From Anadara kagoshimensis (taxonomy: Eukaryota; Mollusca; Bivalvia; Arcoida; Arcidae), in NCBI GenBank assembly GCA_021292105.1, contig CM037871.1:34550997-34614996 (forward strand): a stretch of DNA of 64,000 nucleotides, written 5' to 3'. The translations under genes and the position numbers were made by a program. Of the stretch, positions 42,801-49,087 are shown one piece after another (positions within the stretch are counted from its first letter, which is position 1; the number at the start of each line of letters is the position of its first letter). The notes under the pieces are model-generated. The model was not told the origin of the DNA. It searched no databases and saw nothing but the letters and a program-made list of their open reading frames with translations.

Positions 42801-45800
42801 TTGCTTTGGAATTGTGATGGAATATTGACCGATAATTTCATGTTTGTTTTTTCATTGTGGTATTTCCTTTTATCTAACATTAGACTAGTTTTTCTACGAA
42901 ATACAAGTTTTATCAAACACGTATGATACAGAATCTTGTATCACCACTGTGGTGATACAACATTTGCGGTAAAGTGCACGTGCACGTTCTCATTGTGACG
43001 TCATTAGGGATGATGTAGAACAAATGTCATCACATAGTTCAGTGGTTTTCTGTGGTAAAATGTAATTTTTTTCACATTAAGTATTGTTTTTTTTTATTAT
43101 TTTAAATAACCTAATTGGAAATGTTAGATAAAAATATTATATACACAGTGTGTAGGTACAACCCTTCGTATCAGGTCTCGTCCTTTTTTCGTAGCTGTAT
43201 CACTACTCGTCGCGCAAGAGCGACTCGTAGTGATACAGCTACGAAAAAAGGACTCGACCTGATACTGAGGGTTGTAACTACACACTGTGTATATAATATG
43301 TATGTGTCTTGAACATCCATATTTTATATTACAGAAAGTAGCACAGGAAAGTGCCCAGAAAAGACTCTGCTGTTTATGTTGTATATCTGGACCAGTGACA
43401 GCATACCTCTCCCTGGAGAGAAAGGGGTTCGTACCCGGTGAACCCATATTTATAAATGCTGAGATAGAAAATCTATCTAGAAGAAAAATGAAGGATTCCT
43501 CCGTAGAATTAAAAATGGTAAGGGGTAATTAAAATGTACATTAAATCTCTCACTTTATTGCTTTTCATTTGTTTGGTCAGATTTTGGTCGTAGAAAGGAG
43601 TGAGTGAGTAATGGTGTTTAACGTCCCAGTCAAGAATATTTCACTTATATCGAGACGTCGCCAGCTATAGGCGAAAGTGCAAAAAATTTGGCCTGTGCGT
43701 TGCGCTCATGGCATTATACAGCAGGGTTCTTTAGCGTGCCAAACCCACCGTGACACGGGACCTCGTTTATTTTAAGTTCCCATCCGAAAGAACCGTAACT
43801 TTCATCTCGTAATGCCGAGTGCTTGGCGAAAGAACAGTCACTACCCACTTTCAAGTCTTGGGTCAGACCCGGCCGGGGATCGAACCCACGACCTCCCACT
43901 TACGGAGCGAGCACTCTACCAACTGAGCTACCGCAGTGGTTGGGTCGTAGAAAGGGGTTTGGCAAAAAATAAAGAGAAAGTTATAAAGACAAGCGTGAAA
44001 GAAATAACTTTTTGGGGGCTTCAACATATATATACTGTGGCAATAAGTAAGGTGCCAAAGTAATCGAGGGGCATTATAATAAAAAGGATTTATTGTATTG
44101 TCTTCAGCTTGTAAGTTTATATTGCACGTGTGGTTAAGCGGTTGCTCTGAATTTTCCAAGTGCATTGTATGCTGTATTTAGTTTCGTTGTTTTAAATATT
44201 CACTATAGAAATCTAAAGTGTTGCAACACGCAATGTTGGAACGCATTTTGAGAATATTGATAGTAAAGAAAACACCTTTTTACACTCATTTTCAATAAAT
44301 ATAAAATTCGCTCTCTAAGTAAAAAAAAAACCATGACAACATTTCACGAATTTTGACGTTATTTTTATCAATAGAGCATGTACGTTAACGTCAATTGAAT
44401 AATTTGTTTAATGACGTCATTTCTGCGATTTTAATCTTGTAGCCGCAAATTCACATTTTTACTTTTGTTTAATATCCATTTCAGACTTCAACGTTTTATG
44501 CTGCACATAAATCCCGGTCCATTACAACCCAGATATTCAAAATAAAGAGACATTCAATCGGCAAGTGTAGAAGCGATTCCTGGAATGGCGAATATTTCAT
44601 CATGCCGGCTCTTCCGCCTAGCTACCTTCTAGGTTGTAACGTTATAGATATTCATTACACATTAGAGGTAAAAATAATTTCGTGTAAATTTTCAATTTTA
44701 GTTTTGCAAAGTTTCGTTTAGTAAATAAAGTTCCTTACCAATACAATTTATTTAAGAAATAAGGTAAATTTCCAATGTATTTATGAACTTGCAAAGTATA
44801 ATGGGCTGTCGCAAATTGCACAAAAGGCGAATTTACCTTATTTCTTATATTTACAATATTTATAAAAATTATTCTATTGCCGCCTTACATTTCCATGTGA
44901 ATTTGAAAACAATTTTGAAATGCAATGTTGGTACAACTTCTCATAAAAATGGGTCGGCTCCTGTCAGTCAACGAGAGCATTTGACATCTGACGTCATAAT
45001 GGAGCGCGTGGAGCAATATCTCTATGAAGTTGCAAAGTATAGTCGATGTAAAATACTTTATTGAAGAAAAGATATTGCAATTGTAAATATTCAAATATAT
45101 GAGACATATGTTTAGGTTTATGAAATATCCCTCGTTCCTAATTTGCACTTTTTTACGCTTTTAGTTTTCGCATATATATTATTGTAGTATTTTTGGACTT
45201 GACACAGAAAGGACCTCTAAATGTCCTTTTGCTAAAAAATCATTTGAAGCCTAAAATATCTATGAAGCATGTAAGTTTTATATAAAATTGATAAATCTTT
45301 ATAGAAGAAAACTTGTAGCCGAAGAAACGTATTCAAGCGAATGTGTTGAGTTGAGAAATGGTGTTTAATGTCCCAGTCAAGAATATATCACTGATATCGA
45401 GACGTTGCCAGCTATAGGCAAAGGTACAGAATTTGTTTGCGTAATGTGCTGATGGCATTATACAGCAGGGTTCTTTATGGTGTCATACCTACCATGACAC
45501 GGGACCTCGTTTTTTAATTCCCATCCGAAAGAACCGTGATGTTCATTTCGTAATGTCGAGTGCTTGCCAAAAGAACAGTCGCTACCCACTTTCAGGTCTT
45601 GGATCAGACCCAGTCGGGGTTCAAACCCACGACCGCCCACTTACGGAGCGAGAACTCTTCCAACTGGTTTACAAGCGAATGAAACGTTGAAGTAGATGTA
45701 TAGCCATGTACTATGACGGAGTAAATGTTTTGTGCACGTCAGAGGCATCTTATTAAACTAACTCCCTTTTCCATTCATAAAGTCATATACATGTAATAGG

Positions 45801-47822
45801 TTATTATTTAAGAAATAATGTAATTTTCCAATGTCTTTATGGACTTGCAAAGTATAATAGGCTGTTTCAAATTGCATAAAAGGCGAAGCAATATTTACAA
45901 TATTTATACAAATTAATTTTATTGTCGTCTCACATTTTCCATGTAATTTGAAAACAGTTTTGAAATACAATGTTGGTGCACCTCTCACAAACATGGGTCG
46001 TATCCTGTCAGCCAACGAGAGCATTAGACATCTGACGTCATCACGCCAAACGCATGGAACATTGTCTCTAAGAAGTGGCAAAGTATAGTCGATGTCAAAT
46101 ATTTTATTGAACCAAAGATATTGCAATTATTAATATAGTTTAATAAAAATGCTATACTAGTATTATTTCCAAAACGAAGACTTATGTTTTTATTATTTTC
46201 ATTGTTTATACAATTTCATGTTCTTGCAATTGGAATGAACCAAATTATATGCCATAATAAAAAAATCTATGTGCAATGGTCCAAATTCGTAGATACACGT
46301 TATATTTCCATAATTATATCATCAATATATCATAATTTCATTCTAAAGCTGAAGGTGGACCCTATGGGACCAGGATTTCCCTTATCAGTGCCTGTAGAAA
46401 TCATAGTCGGTACCGTACCTTTACATACGTCTGTACAACAGCACCTTAGATTGAGACAAAACGTACATCAACCTGCGTATAATGACAACGGTGCCGGTGT
46501 ATATCCCCCACCGCCAACTGGACCAAACATGCGTGAGTACAGCAAGTTGTTACTATGATTGGTTGACTGATTGAGGTTTCACATCTCAGTCAAGAAAGTT
46601 TCACTTACATCAAGACGTCATTGGCTATTGGTAAAATGGCAGAAAATTGTTACCTTTGCAGTGCACTCTGGGAAACGTAGGGACGGTTCTTTGACGTGTC
46701 GTGACAGGGATATCGGTGTTTAAGGTTTCTTTTAGAGGACGTTTATTTTTAAGTGCTTTGTACTTGGTGAAAGAATAGTCATTACCTATTTTCAAGTCTT
46801 GGACAGACCCCCGGGGCGGCGCTTGCACTAACGCTCTCCCACATACGAAGTCGAAATTATGGAATCAAGAATCGAATATAATGTTTCTAATGATAATAAG
46901 TTCCAATACGATCTTAATATCAGAAACCGACAATTTTAAAATTGTGTTACCTTAGCATTTTATTTACTTTTTTCTTGTGTTCTGACATGGTGTTTCTTAG
47001 CGATACTGGTTATTGATAAAGTCACATTTACATTTTCTTCATTCAACCTCTAAATAAATTTCGCCTTTTTAGCAATTCAGTAATTTTGTAAATAAATTTG
47101 TCTTCGAACTAAAATGAAATACAGGAATGCGTTCTTTTAAATCCTGTACTAAGGACACGTGACACAAAAGCATGTATCTATCAAGACGATGCAAACTAAA
47201 GACATGTGCACAGAAAACGCCACACAAATAACACACATGTACTCAAAATATGACACACTAAATGTACGCCACTCCAAACGAATGTACAAGAACGTTTCGA
47301 GTAGTTCATGTATAAAGGGAGATAATTGTGTCTTTTCCCATTTCCGTGCGCCAAGTTTAGGTCCAAATGATCGAAGTGGTATGTCCCTGTAAGTAAATAT
47401 TAAAACCATCATGTGTTACAACTGACAAAAACTCGTGCTTGGCTATAAACTACACCCATGAGGCCTCCAAACTCTTGGTTAGACCTGTACCTAGAAAACA
47501 TCACAACAACAAAAGAACATTATGTTACGAACCTTAGTGCAAAGCACCAACATTGATAGGAGATGCGCAGATCATTTACCCGAGTTGGTTGGCTCATTCA
47601 TTTTTTGAGTTATAGCCCTTTGACCATAGGTGCGAATCATAAACATTACCTACTGTCGGAGAACAAAATTCACTAGATTTTCCTTGTGTATTTTCAGTTT
47701 CCTCAACGTATGCAGAATCCATATTTGGTAGAGTATGTATAAAAGACGAAGAAGATCCAGAATATACCAGGGGAAATTTACAATATGTACCGCTGTATAA
47801 ATATTATATATTTGATTCTTGA
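1301..47822 (+). CDS. Alpha-arrestin (arrestin domain-containing protein), seven exons, complete
   Basis: Spliced coding sequence joining 1301-1418, 37563-37712, 41587-41807, 43335-43517, 44485-44667, 46349-46532 and 47698-47822, giving 387 residues. All introns are GT-AG and the phases agree (1,1,0,0,0,1). The N-terminal arrestin fold (about residues 1-165) shows GKLTGFDITL, FVHWTEQ, STEEYFDY, YPFQFQLPPNLPASFEG and IRYWVKALVEKP, the usual ARRDC signatures. The C-terminal fold (about 175-320) shows SGPVTAYLSLERKGFVPGE, IFKIKRHS and VPVEIIVGTVPLH. Family knowledge: alpha-arrestins are cytosolic or endosomal adaptors linking receptors and transporters to NEDD4-type ubiquitin ligases through C-terminal PPxY motifs. 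Here the two positions where relatives carry PPxY read SSTYAES and VPLYKYY, so ligase docking may be altered. A PPSY occurs at residues 268-271, inside the C domain. The start is the first ATG of exon 1 and opens directly into the fold. Length is normal for the family. Confidence 0.93.
1439..2380. other. Start of arrestin intron 1, simple sequence only
   Basis: Holds a poly-T tract near 1439-1462, T/A-rich sequence and a (GGTT)n run at about 1978-2004. No exon or named element is recognised. Confidence 0.5.
2385..2442. mobile_element. 58-bp minimal terminal-inverted-repeat element
   Basis: Inverted ends TGTCATATACCATTTTTT and its complement enclose only about 22 bp. The 4-bp direct repeat TCTA flanks both sides (2381-2384 and 2443-2446). 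A larger relative with its own 4-bp duplication is at 29132-29289, which supports a MITE-like family. Confidence 0.65.
2443..2680 (+). repeat. Repeat carrying a hammerhead-like motif, copy 1
   Basis: About 240 bp, matched in inverted orientation at 3600-3840 with clear but imperfect identity (shared blocks such as CATGCAAAGTATTT and CAACATCTTGGAAAAAAGTT). The hammerhead-like core is at its right end. Confidence 0.75.
2605..2650 (+). ncRNA. Hammerhead ribozyme-like motif, copy 1 (one core base changed)
   Basis: Order: stem I 5' strand, CTGATGA (2612-2618), stem II GGAAT/ATTCC with loop TGT (2619-2631), GAG (2632-2634), short stem III ACG/CGT with a 2-base loop (2635-2642), then C2643 as the expected cleavage site after GTC, then the stem I 3' strand. 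Stem I pairs CTA with TAG and, after one mismatch, AGC with GCT. The canonical core has GAA where this copy has GAG, so it is probably inactive. Short stem III is typical of hammerheads in animal retrozymes and Penelope-like elements, which often work as dimers. Confidence 0.6.
2690..3599. other. Spacer between the two inverted hammerhead repeats
   Basis: AT-rich intronic DNA; no coding exon or named repeat is recognised. Confidence 0.4.
3600..3840 (-). repeat. Repeat carrying a hammerhead-like motif, copy 2
   Basis: Inverted counterpart of 2443-2680. The identity covers the body of the repeat and the ribozyme-like end, and extends into the flanking ATACTGGTATAATATAT-type sequence. Confidence 0.75.
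3634..3678 (-). ncRNA. Hammerhead ribozyme-like motif, copy 2 (one core base changed)
   Basis: On the minus strand: CTGGTGA (3666-3672), stem II GGAAT/ATTCC with loop TAT, canonical GAA (3650-3652), stem III ACG/CGT with loop AT, and C at 3641 after GT. Here the second half of the core is intact but CTGATGA has become CTGGTGA. The damage differs from copy 1, so the shared ancestor fits the canonical core. Confidence 0.6.
3850..4860. other. Intron 1, no feature recognised
   Basis: AT-rich; no exon, SINE or tandem repeat was recognised on either strand. Confidence 0.4.
4870..5498. repeat. Tandem array of ~185-205-bp units
   Basis: Three full units and the start of a fourth, anchored on CCAGATCAACGG at 4891, 5095, 5279 and about 5479. 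Each carries TTTGAGCATCTTCTC, GGGACATTTGT and GTGGTGTTCCCAC blocks. The third unit is more diverged. No coding frame is conserved across units. Confidence 0.85.
5499..5546. repeat. (CT)n microsatellite
   Basis: About 24 uninterrupted CT dinucleotides directly following the tandem array. Confidence 0.95.
5560..6930. other. Intron 1, only scattered repeat fragments
   Basis: 6220-6480 resembles dispersed non-coding repeat sequence. 6610-6720 shares an AGGAATGATTGTGA-containing block with 8460-8540, 17570-17645, 60230-60300 and 61080-61110. No exon is recognised. Confidence 0.4.
6940..7520. repeat. Tandem array of ~150-180-bp units with B-box-like sequences
   Basis: Four diverged units anchored on TTAAGATTACGAGTTCGAA-type sequence near 6965, 7145, 7320 and 7468. 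Each also has a TAGACTTGACAAG or related block and a GTTGTTTGATTAAACATAAT block. The GAGTTCGAATCC in the first unit fits a tRNA-type B box. No convincing A box is visible. Confidence 0.7.
7545..7980 (+). repeat. Dispersed 'GCTAGC/CCGGAGCACC' repeat, interrupted by a SINE
   Basis: Begins with GATATATTTGACGTCC and CATAGTTCCATGTTCC-type sequence and continues after the SINE with CCGGAGCGCCCGGTCTTAC and TTTACTTTGCTTTTGGATTG. The same family occurs at 16500, 22662, 38225, 50505, 51590, 55615 and 59390. Confidence 0.8.
7666..7870 (+). mobile_element. tRNA-Arg-related SINE with target-site duplication
   Basis: The head (7666-7748) has GTTGCCTAATGGATAAGACG as A-box region and GAGTTCGAGTCCCGC as B box, closest by eye to tRNA-Arg. 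The tail has GAAAAATTGCTGATGCGACG and ends in repeated CAACC. The 9-bp TCCGGAGCG stands on both sides (7657-7665 and 7871-7879), as expected of L1-type reverse transcription at a nick. The anticodon arm is degenerate, so it is not a tRNA gene. Confidence 0.85.
7965..12760. repeat. Higher-order repeat, copy A
   Basis: Runs in parallel with 17100-21780 (copy B) and 23225-29600 (copy C). Shared landmarks include ACAGAACAGCTTA (8115, 17246, 23430), TATCATGGTATTTCCTGGAC (about 10160, 18990, 26955), AAGCCATGTGGTTCT (about 10755, 27535) and GGATCGCAACAATTA (about 12138, 21050, 29025). It has no open coding frame. It differs from the other copies by a GTTGTCC minisatellite. Confidence 0.85.
11219..11700. 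repeat. GTTGTCC/GGTCGTCC minisatellite
   Basis: Degenerate ~24-30-bp repeats built on GTCGTCCAGTGTTGTCC and ATGGTGGTCGTC. A shorter version is at about 14680-14860. Open frames through it come from the repeat and lack protein signatures. Confidence 0.85.
12766..14035. other. Intron 1 between repeat copies
   Basis: 12760-12920 is related to 29610-29800 (shared CCCATAAACATCAGATGTCAA), so the first part is repetitive. From about 13080 to 13990 no repeat or exon is recognised. Confidence 0.4.
14040..15880. repeat. Higher-order repeat, partial copy A'
   Basis: Matches the middle of the unit (14040-14650 parallels 10160-10760), then jumps to the distal part (14865-15880 parallels 21570-22590). 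Landmarks are AAATACATCCTAAGTAAGCA, GAATGATGTCTTATTCATTC and GTGTGGGCTAGAGGCATTA. The central portion of the unit is missing. Confidence 0.8.
15882..16436. mobile_element. ~550-bp insertion with a 150-bp palindrome
   Basis: Absent from the paralogous position at about 22598, where CTCGATAAA runs straight into CATCCTATTGCACTC. Its left part (about 15882-16040) is a near-perfect inverted repeat centred near 15960, with TTGAATTTATTAAACGAGTT on one arm. ATTATATAATC and its complement appear again near the right end. It has no coding capacity and is probably a MITE. Confidence 0.7.
16437..22601. repeat. Higher-order repeat, copy B (6,165 bp)
   Basis: Begins with ATCCTATTGCACTCACTGAA, and the same sequence starts copy C at 22602, so B and C are directly tandem. 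Internal order: dispersed GCTAGC repeat (16500-16700), a CCGCCATTACGGTACC-type block (16760-16870), then the segments shared with copy A, then the distal part shared with A'. No gene is present. Confidence 0.87.
25199..26512 (-). mobile_element. Tc1/mariner-type DNA transposon, defective
   Basis: 1,314 bp with terminal inverted repeats that start CGAGGGGAGGTCAGAAAGTT at the left and match the complement of the right end (about 33 bp, few mismatches). TA lies on each side (25197-25198, 26513-26514). Copy A at about 9690-9720 shows the uninterrupted target, ...TAGTATATGGCAATATTTTG. The element is inserted opposite to the arrestin gene. Confidence 0.93.
25265..26337 (-). pseudogene. Mariner transposase pseudogene
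   Basis: N-terminal helix-turn-helix part (REFKAVIKFLTVEGSNAKE; SKWSAKFKRG; IDDIARECDISHGSVY), first catalytic Asp in VTDDDTWIHHWD, second in ILHDNAPIA, third in PYSPDLAPSDYFLF. The spacing between the last two Asp residues is 29, against 34 in canonical mariner, so about five residues are lost. Other breaks are a reading-frame shift next to the start, a 20-bp tandem duplication at 26180-26219, and a frameshift near 25767 that splits the ORF into about 25765-26181 and 25265-25813. It cannot make active transposase. Confidence 0.92.
29132..29289. mobile_element. 158-bp terminal-inverted-repeat element with internal ~46-bp repeats
   Basis: Ends TGTCATATACCATTT and complement; about three internal units of TATTGTCATATACAATTTTT type. 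The duplication CTGC lies on both sides (29128-29131, 29290-29293). Copy A (12225-12240) has one CTGC and no element. A decayed copy is at about 21140-21225 in copy B. Confidence 0.7.
30130..30790. repeat. 94-bp minisatellite
   Basis: Seven to eight units anchored on AAAATGGCAAGAATA. The spacing is 94 bp for the regular units, with two shorter variants near 30480-30590. Neighbouring units are nearly identical, so expansion was recent. Confidence 0.93.
31312..32060. repeat. Tandem array of ~180-190-bp units
   Basis: Four units starting near 31312, 31501, 31690 and 31868, each with ACATGCACTCTTGA, a GGTAACCATGG-type block, AAGATAAAGATTTTTGGGG and ATGTCAGATATGC. The same block occurs singly at 15660-15840 and 22400-22550, so this is a local expansion of the distal segment of the higher-order repeat. 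Confidence 0.85.
32070..32780. other. Intron 1, no feature recognised
   Basis: AT-rich; no exon or repeat family was recognised. Confidence 0.35.
32789..34010 (+). pseudogene. Decayed transposon-type ORF (EADTRII / PVHSI / LPVFHAI family)
   Basis: Several frames together show an ordered set of motifs: TFGELGNA (33004), NIPLPSNW then DFISHQENKYDL (33172-33225), EADTRIIPHGVDA (33350), LKFVPVHSIKLSPLERNKLP and VFHAIANCKTV (33480-33575), LSGHSK (33579), and LPTSYATDLHIQRAYYQTAV (about 33750-33810). From memory this order matches a multicopy, uncharacterised protein family common in lophotrochozoan and cnidarian genomes, thought to be transposon-derived. Many stops and frameshifts show it is dead. 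The left limit is uncertain. Confidence 0.65.
34445..34790 (-). mobile_element. tRNA-derived SINE, near full length
   Basis: On the minus strand the head at 34790-34720 has TAGCTCAATTGGTATAGCGC and GGGTTCGAACCC. The body has TTTTGCCAAACACTCGGTA and GTCTTGATATGACTGAAAT, and the tail ends in CAATCAATC. Same family as 43605-43938. Confidence 0.85.
34800..36060. other. Intron 1, mostly unique
   Basis: AT-rich with a short (GGT)n run near 35630-35655. No exon was recognised. Confidence 0.4.
36064..36160. repeat. (TA)n microsatellite
   Basis: Nearly pure TA with few interruptions. Confidence 0.95.
36228..36606. mobile_element. Inverted-repeat (MITE-like) element
   Basis: The left end ACAGACTGTCGAAAGTTTAA faces its complement TTAAACTTTCGACAGGTCTG at 36577-36605. 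A second copy of that right end lies at 36413-36441, suggesting two nested or tandem elements. Related ends occur near 190-215, 20330-20530 and 28310-28510. Confidence 0.6.
36670..37562. other. End of arrestin intron 1
   Basis: AT-rich intron sequence ending in the acceptor TTACCATTTCAG at 37562. No other feature was recognised. Confidence 0.5.
37563..37712 (+). CDS. Alpha-arrestin coding exon 2
   Basis: Encodes residue 40 (split codon) to residue 89 with GKAFVHWTEQK and HHSSTEEYFDYAIPL, diagnostic for the arrestin N domain. Acceptor TTTCAG, donor GTAAGT. Phase 1 at both ends fits exon 1 and exon 3. Confidence 0.93.
37731..37785. repeat. (GA)n microsatellite
   Basis: GA tract with one interruption, beginning 18 bp after the exon 2 donor. 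Confidence 0.95.
38161..38480 (+). repeat. (CT)n plus full dispersed 'GCTAGC' repeat
   Basis: The CT tract (38161-38217) runs into GTCGTCATCACAGTATTGTT, GATATATTTGACGTCCC, CATAGTTCCATGTTCC, GTAGCTAGCTAAACAGGAGG, TTCCGGAGCACCCGGCC and TTTACTTTGCTTCTGGATTG. This is the clearest single-core copy of the family. A ~24-bp TTATAATCACGTGATAA-type sequence lies on both sides (about 38129 and 38493). Confidence 0.8.
38520..41135. other. Arrestin intron 2, largely featureless
   Basis: Contains an (AAAG)n run at about 39717-39747 and a (CT)n run at about 39768-39808. No exon or mobile element was recognised elsewhere. Confidence 0.45.
41139..41206. repeat. Poly-A then poly-C tracts
   Basis: A-rich run at 41139-41160 and about 17 C at 41189-41205. 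Homopolymers of this length are also places where assembly may be wrong. Confidence 0.8.
41315..41510. mobile_element. Diverged copy of a short inverted-repeat element
   Basis: TTCGCCAGTGTACCACGTGA and ACGTTTTGGAAAA align with the minus strand of the element at 55268-55467. Only one end is clear. It lies just upstream of the exon 3 acceptor. Confidence 0.5.
41587..41807 (+). CDS. Alpha-arrestin coding exon 3
   Basis: Encodes residues 90 (split) to 163: PSGRHSYPFQFQLPPNLP, EYGYIRYWVKALVEKP, then THE linker region KSAFTIIGALDLNY. Acceptor TTTATTGTAG, donor GTAAGT, ends in phase 0. Confidence 0.94.
41815..42930. other. Arrestin intron 3, first part
   Basis: No exon. About 42740-42835 shows a weak match to the TTTACTTTGCTTTGGAATTG end of the dispersed GCTAGC repeat. 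Confidence 0.4.
42937..42961. repeat. Perfect short palindrome
   Basis: TTGTATCACCAC followed by its complement GTGGTGATACAA, with one central base. It may be a relic of the larger hairpin downstream, which shares the GATACA motif. Confidence 0.7.
43134..43299. mobile_element. 166-bp hairpin (MITE-like) next to exon 4
   Basis: Left arm ATATTATATACACAGTGTGT through CGTAGCTGTATCACTAC; the right arm is its complement, about 78 bp each with a small loop near 43212-43220. The right arm ends 35 bp before the exon 4 acceptor. A transcript would fold on itself in the pre-mRNA. Confidence 0.85.
43335..43517 (+). CDS. Alpha-arrestin coding exon 4
   Basis: Encodes residues 164-224 with the cysteine-rich LCCLCC run, then SGPVTAYLSLERKGFVPGEP and INAEIENLSRRK, opening the arrestin C domain. 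Acceptor ATATTACAG, donor GTAAGG, phase 0 at both ends. Confidence 0.94.
43605..43938 (-). mobile_element. tRNA-derived SINE, full length, antisense in intron 4
   Basis: Minus-strand head: GCGGTAGCTCAGTTGGTAGA and GTGGGTTCGATCCCCGGCC. Body: CTTGAAAGTGGGTAGTGACT and GGGTTTGGCACGCTAAAGAA. Tail: ACTCACTCAC. This is the best-preserved copy in the window. A small open frame on its minus strand (MGGRGFDPRPG) comes from the SINE and is not a gene. Confidence 0.92.
44485..44667 (+). CDS. Alpha-arrestin coding exon 5
   Basis: Encodes residues 225-285: TSTFYAAHKSRSITTQIFK, then PALPPSYLLGCNVIDIHYTL, the central strands of the C domain. Acceptor CCATTTCAG, donor GTAAAA, phase 0. Confidence 0.93.
44750..45085. 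repeat. ~335-bp direct repeat, copy 1 (intron 5)
   Basis: Paired with 45805-46140. Shared blocks: AACTTGCAAAGTATAAT, TTGAAATGCAATGTTGG and AACGAGAGCATTTGACATCT. No conserved frame. Confidence 0.85.
45352..45672 (-). mobile_element. tRNA-derived SINE, antisense in intron 5
   Basis: Same family as 43605-43938, with GTGGGTTTGAACCCCGACTG as a mutated B-box region. The head is truncated or mutated around 45655-45672. Confidence 0.88.
45805..46140. repeat. ~335-bp direct repeat, copy 2 (intron 5)
   Basis: Second copy of 44750-45085. The SINE at 45352 lies between the two copies. Confidence 0.85.
46349..46532 (+). CDS. Alpha-arrestin coding exon 6
   Basis: Encodes residues 286-346: GFPLSVPVEIIVGTVPLHTS ends the C domain, followed by the tail start with VYPPPPTGPNM. 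The acceptor is taken at TTCTAAAG; an alternative AG six bases on would drop two residues. Donor GTGAGT, phase 1. Confidence 0.9.
46555..46850 (-). mobile_element. tRNA-derived SINE, degenerate, antisense in intron 6
   Basis: Keeps the family body (CATCAAGACGTCA-type, CTTTGCAGTGCA and CAAGTCTTGGACAGACCC on the plus strand). The tRNA head is badly mutated. It begins about 23 bp after the exon 6 donor. Confidence 0.8.
46860..47697. other. Rest of arrestin intron 6
   Basis: 47150-47280 has loosely repeated CACAAAAGCATGTATC-like phrases resembling the minisatellite at 57120-57560. Nothing else was recognised. Confidence 0.35.
47698..47822 (+). CDS. Alpha-arrestin coding exon 7 and stop
   Basis: Encodes residues 347 (split) to 387 and the TGA: SSTYAESIFGRVCIKDEEDP, then YTRGNLQYVPLYKYYIFDS. 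The acidic tail block is typical of invertebrate ARRDCs. The last nine codons including the stop are identical to units of the tandem repeat that follows. Confidence 0.9.
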
Positions 47823-48070
47823 GAATCTACAATGTGTTCTAACGTATAAATATTATAGAATCTACGATGTGTTCCAACGTATAAATATTGATTCTTTAGA
47901 ATATACAATGTGTTCCAACGTATAAATATTATATATTTGATTCTTGAGAATCTACAATGAATATTATAGAATCTACGATGTGTTCCAACGTATACATATT
48001 GATTCTTTAGAATATACAATGTGTTCCAACGTAAAAATATCATATATTTGATTCTTGAGAATATATAATG
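47793..48070. repeat. Tandem repeat spanning the arrestin stop and 3' region
   Basis: Super-unit of about 124 bp made of TATAAATATTATATATTTGA, TTCTTGAGAATCTACAATG and GTGTTCCAACGTATAAATAT phrases. The first phrase is also the 3' end of the coding sequence. A further relic is at about 48385-48430. Confidence 0.88.
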
Positions 48071-48074
48071 TGTT

Positions 48075-49085
48075 CCAGACTGAAGGTGACCGTTAAGAAA
48101 GCACAGCAGACCACGAAACAGGTGAAGCCTTTTGAAACCCTATTATTCTTTTTTTCTATATGTCTTAGGAAATCAAAAGGATTTGTTTTTAAATCTCTTG
48201 AGATCTCGCGAGATCACGTTGATGAAACGTTCAAAATAGCGACGTATTGCGGGAAATTGAATTGAATTTTACAAAAAAAGCAACTCGCCAGTATACGGAT
48301 TATTGTGTTGGGAGTAATTGACTTTTTGTAGTTTTGTTTGTACACACCTTATCTATGATGAAAGCATCGTACTAGTTTTTGATTCTTATGAATCTACGAT
48401 TTGTTTCACTATATAAATATTATATATTTAACTTTTTTAAACATGGCGATGGTTAAAACTGACCCCAACAAAGATACGGATGTATATAAGGTAGCATTTA
48501 AGATGTTGGATTGCCAGTGTCATGTGATATTGTGCTAGTCTTTGAATTATTTATTTCGCCAAGAATGCAAACGTTCAAATTAAGTAGTAAAATTGGAACA
48601 ATAGCAGACTTGAAATGAAAATAGATGAATTAGTGTGGCCATTCATGTTTCAAAGACAATTAAACAATAAGGAACATGTATGTGTACGAATTAGTGATAG
48701 TATGTGTGGTATATTTGTAAATGTGCGTGCCTTTTTGGCCTTTTGTAATTACGTGGATGTGTGTTTGCTAAAATCTGGATAGACCAGTCCACTTTTTACG
48801 GAATACAGTTCGTTTGAATTCACATATGAAAAAAATCATCATCGATTACTTCACCAGAACTTGAACCTTAGTTATGGGACCAATACTCTGAAGACTACCT
48901 CTATACCAGTGATGCCTTACTCAAATCAGTCAGCCTTATATAAATGACAAGGTCAAGTTGTTTATAATTTGGCAATGAACCATACGTCATCTGCGTTATA
49001 TGTGGTGCCTACAATCATACAAACATAGGTTAACAAGATTAACCTGTCTGCTTGACCGTTCATTAGGATTATTCATTGCAAAACA
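48075..49085. other. Intergenic, no feature recognised
   Basis: An open stretch at 48068-48265 has no family resemblance. No poly(A) signal could be assigned to the arrestin with confidence. Confidence 0.35.
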
Positions 49086-49087
49086 TA

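Noticed and set aside
43115..43447. Similar peptides on both strands around 43124-43300
   Set aside because: They are two readings of the same 166-bp palindrome; the real coding content starts at exon 4.
43714..45640. MGGRGFxPRxG-type small proteins
   Set aside because: They are minus-strand readings of the tRNA-derived SINE bodies and recur with every SINE copy.
48068..48265. A possible extra downstream exon (RLKVTVKKAQQTTK)
   Set aside because: It is preceded by an AG, but the arrestin already ends in frame at 47822, and no family match or continuing exon was found.
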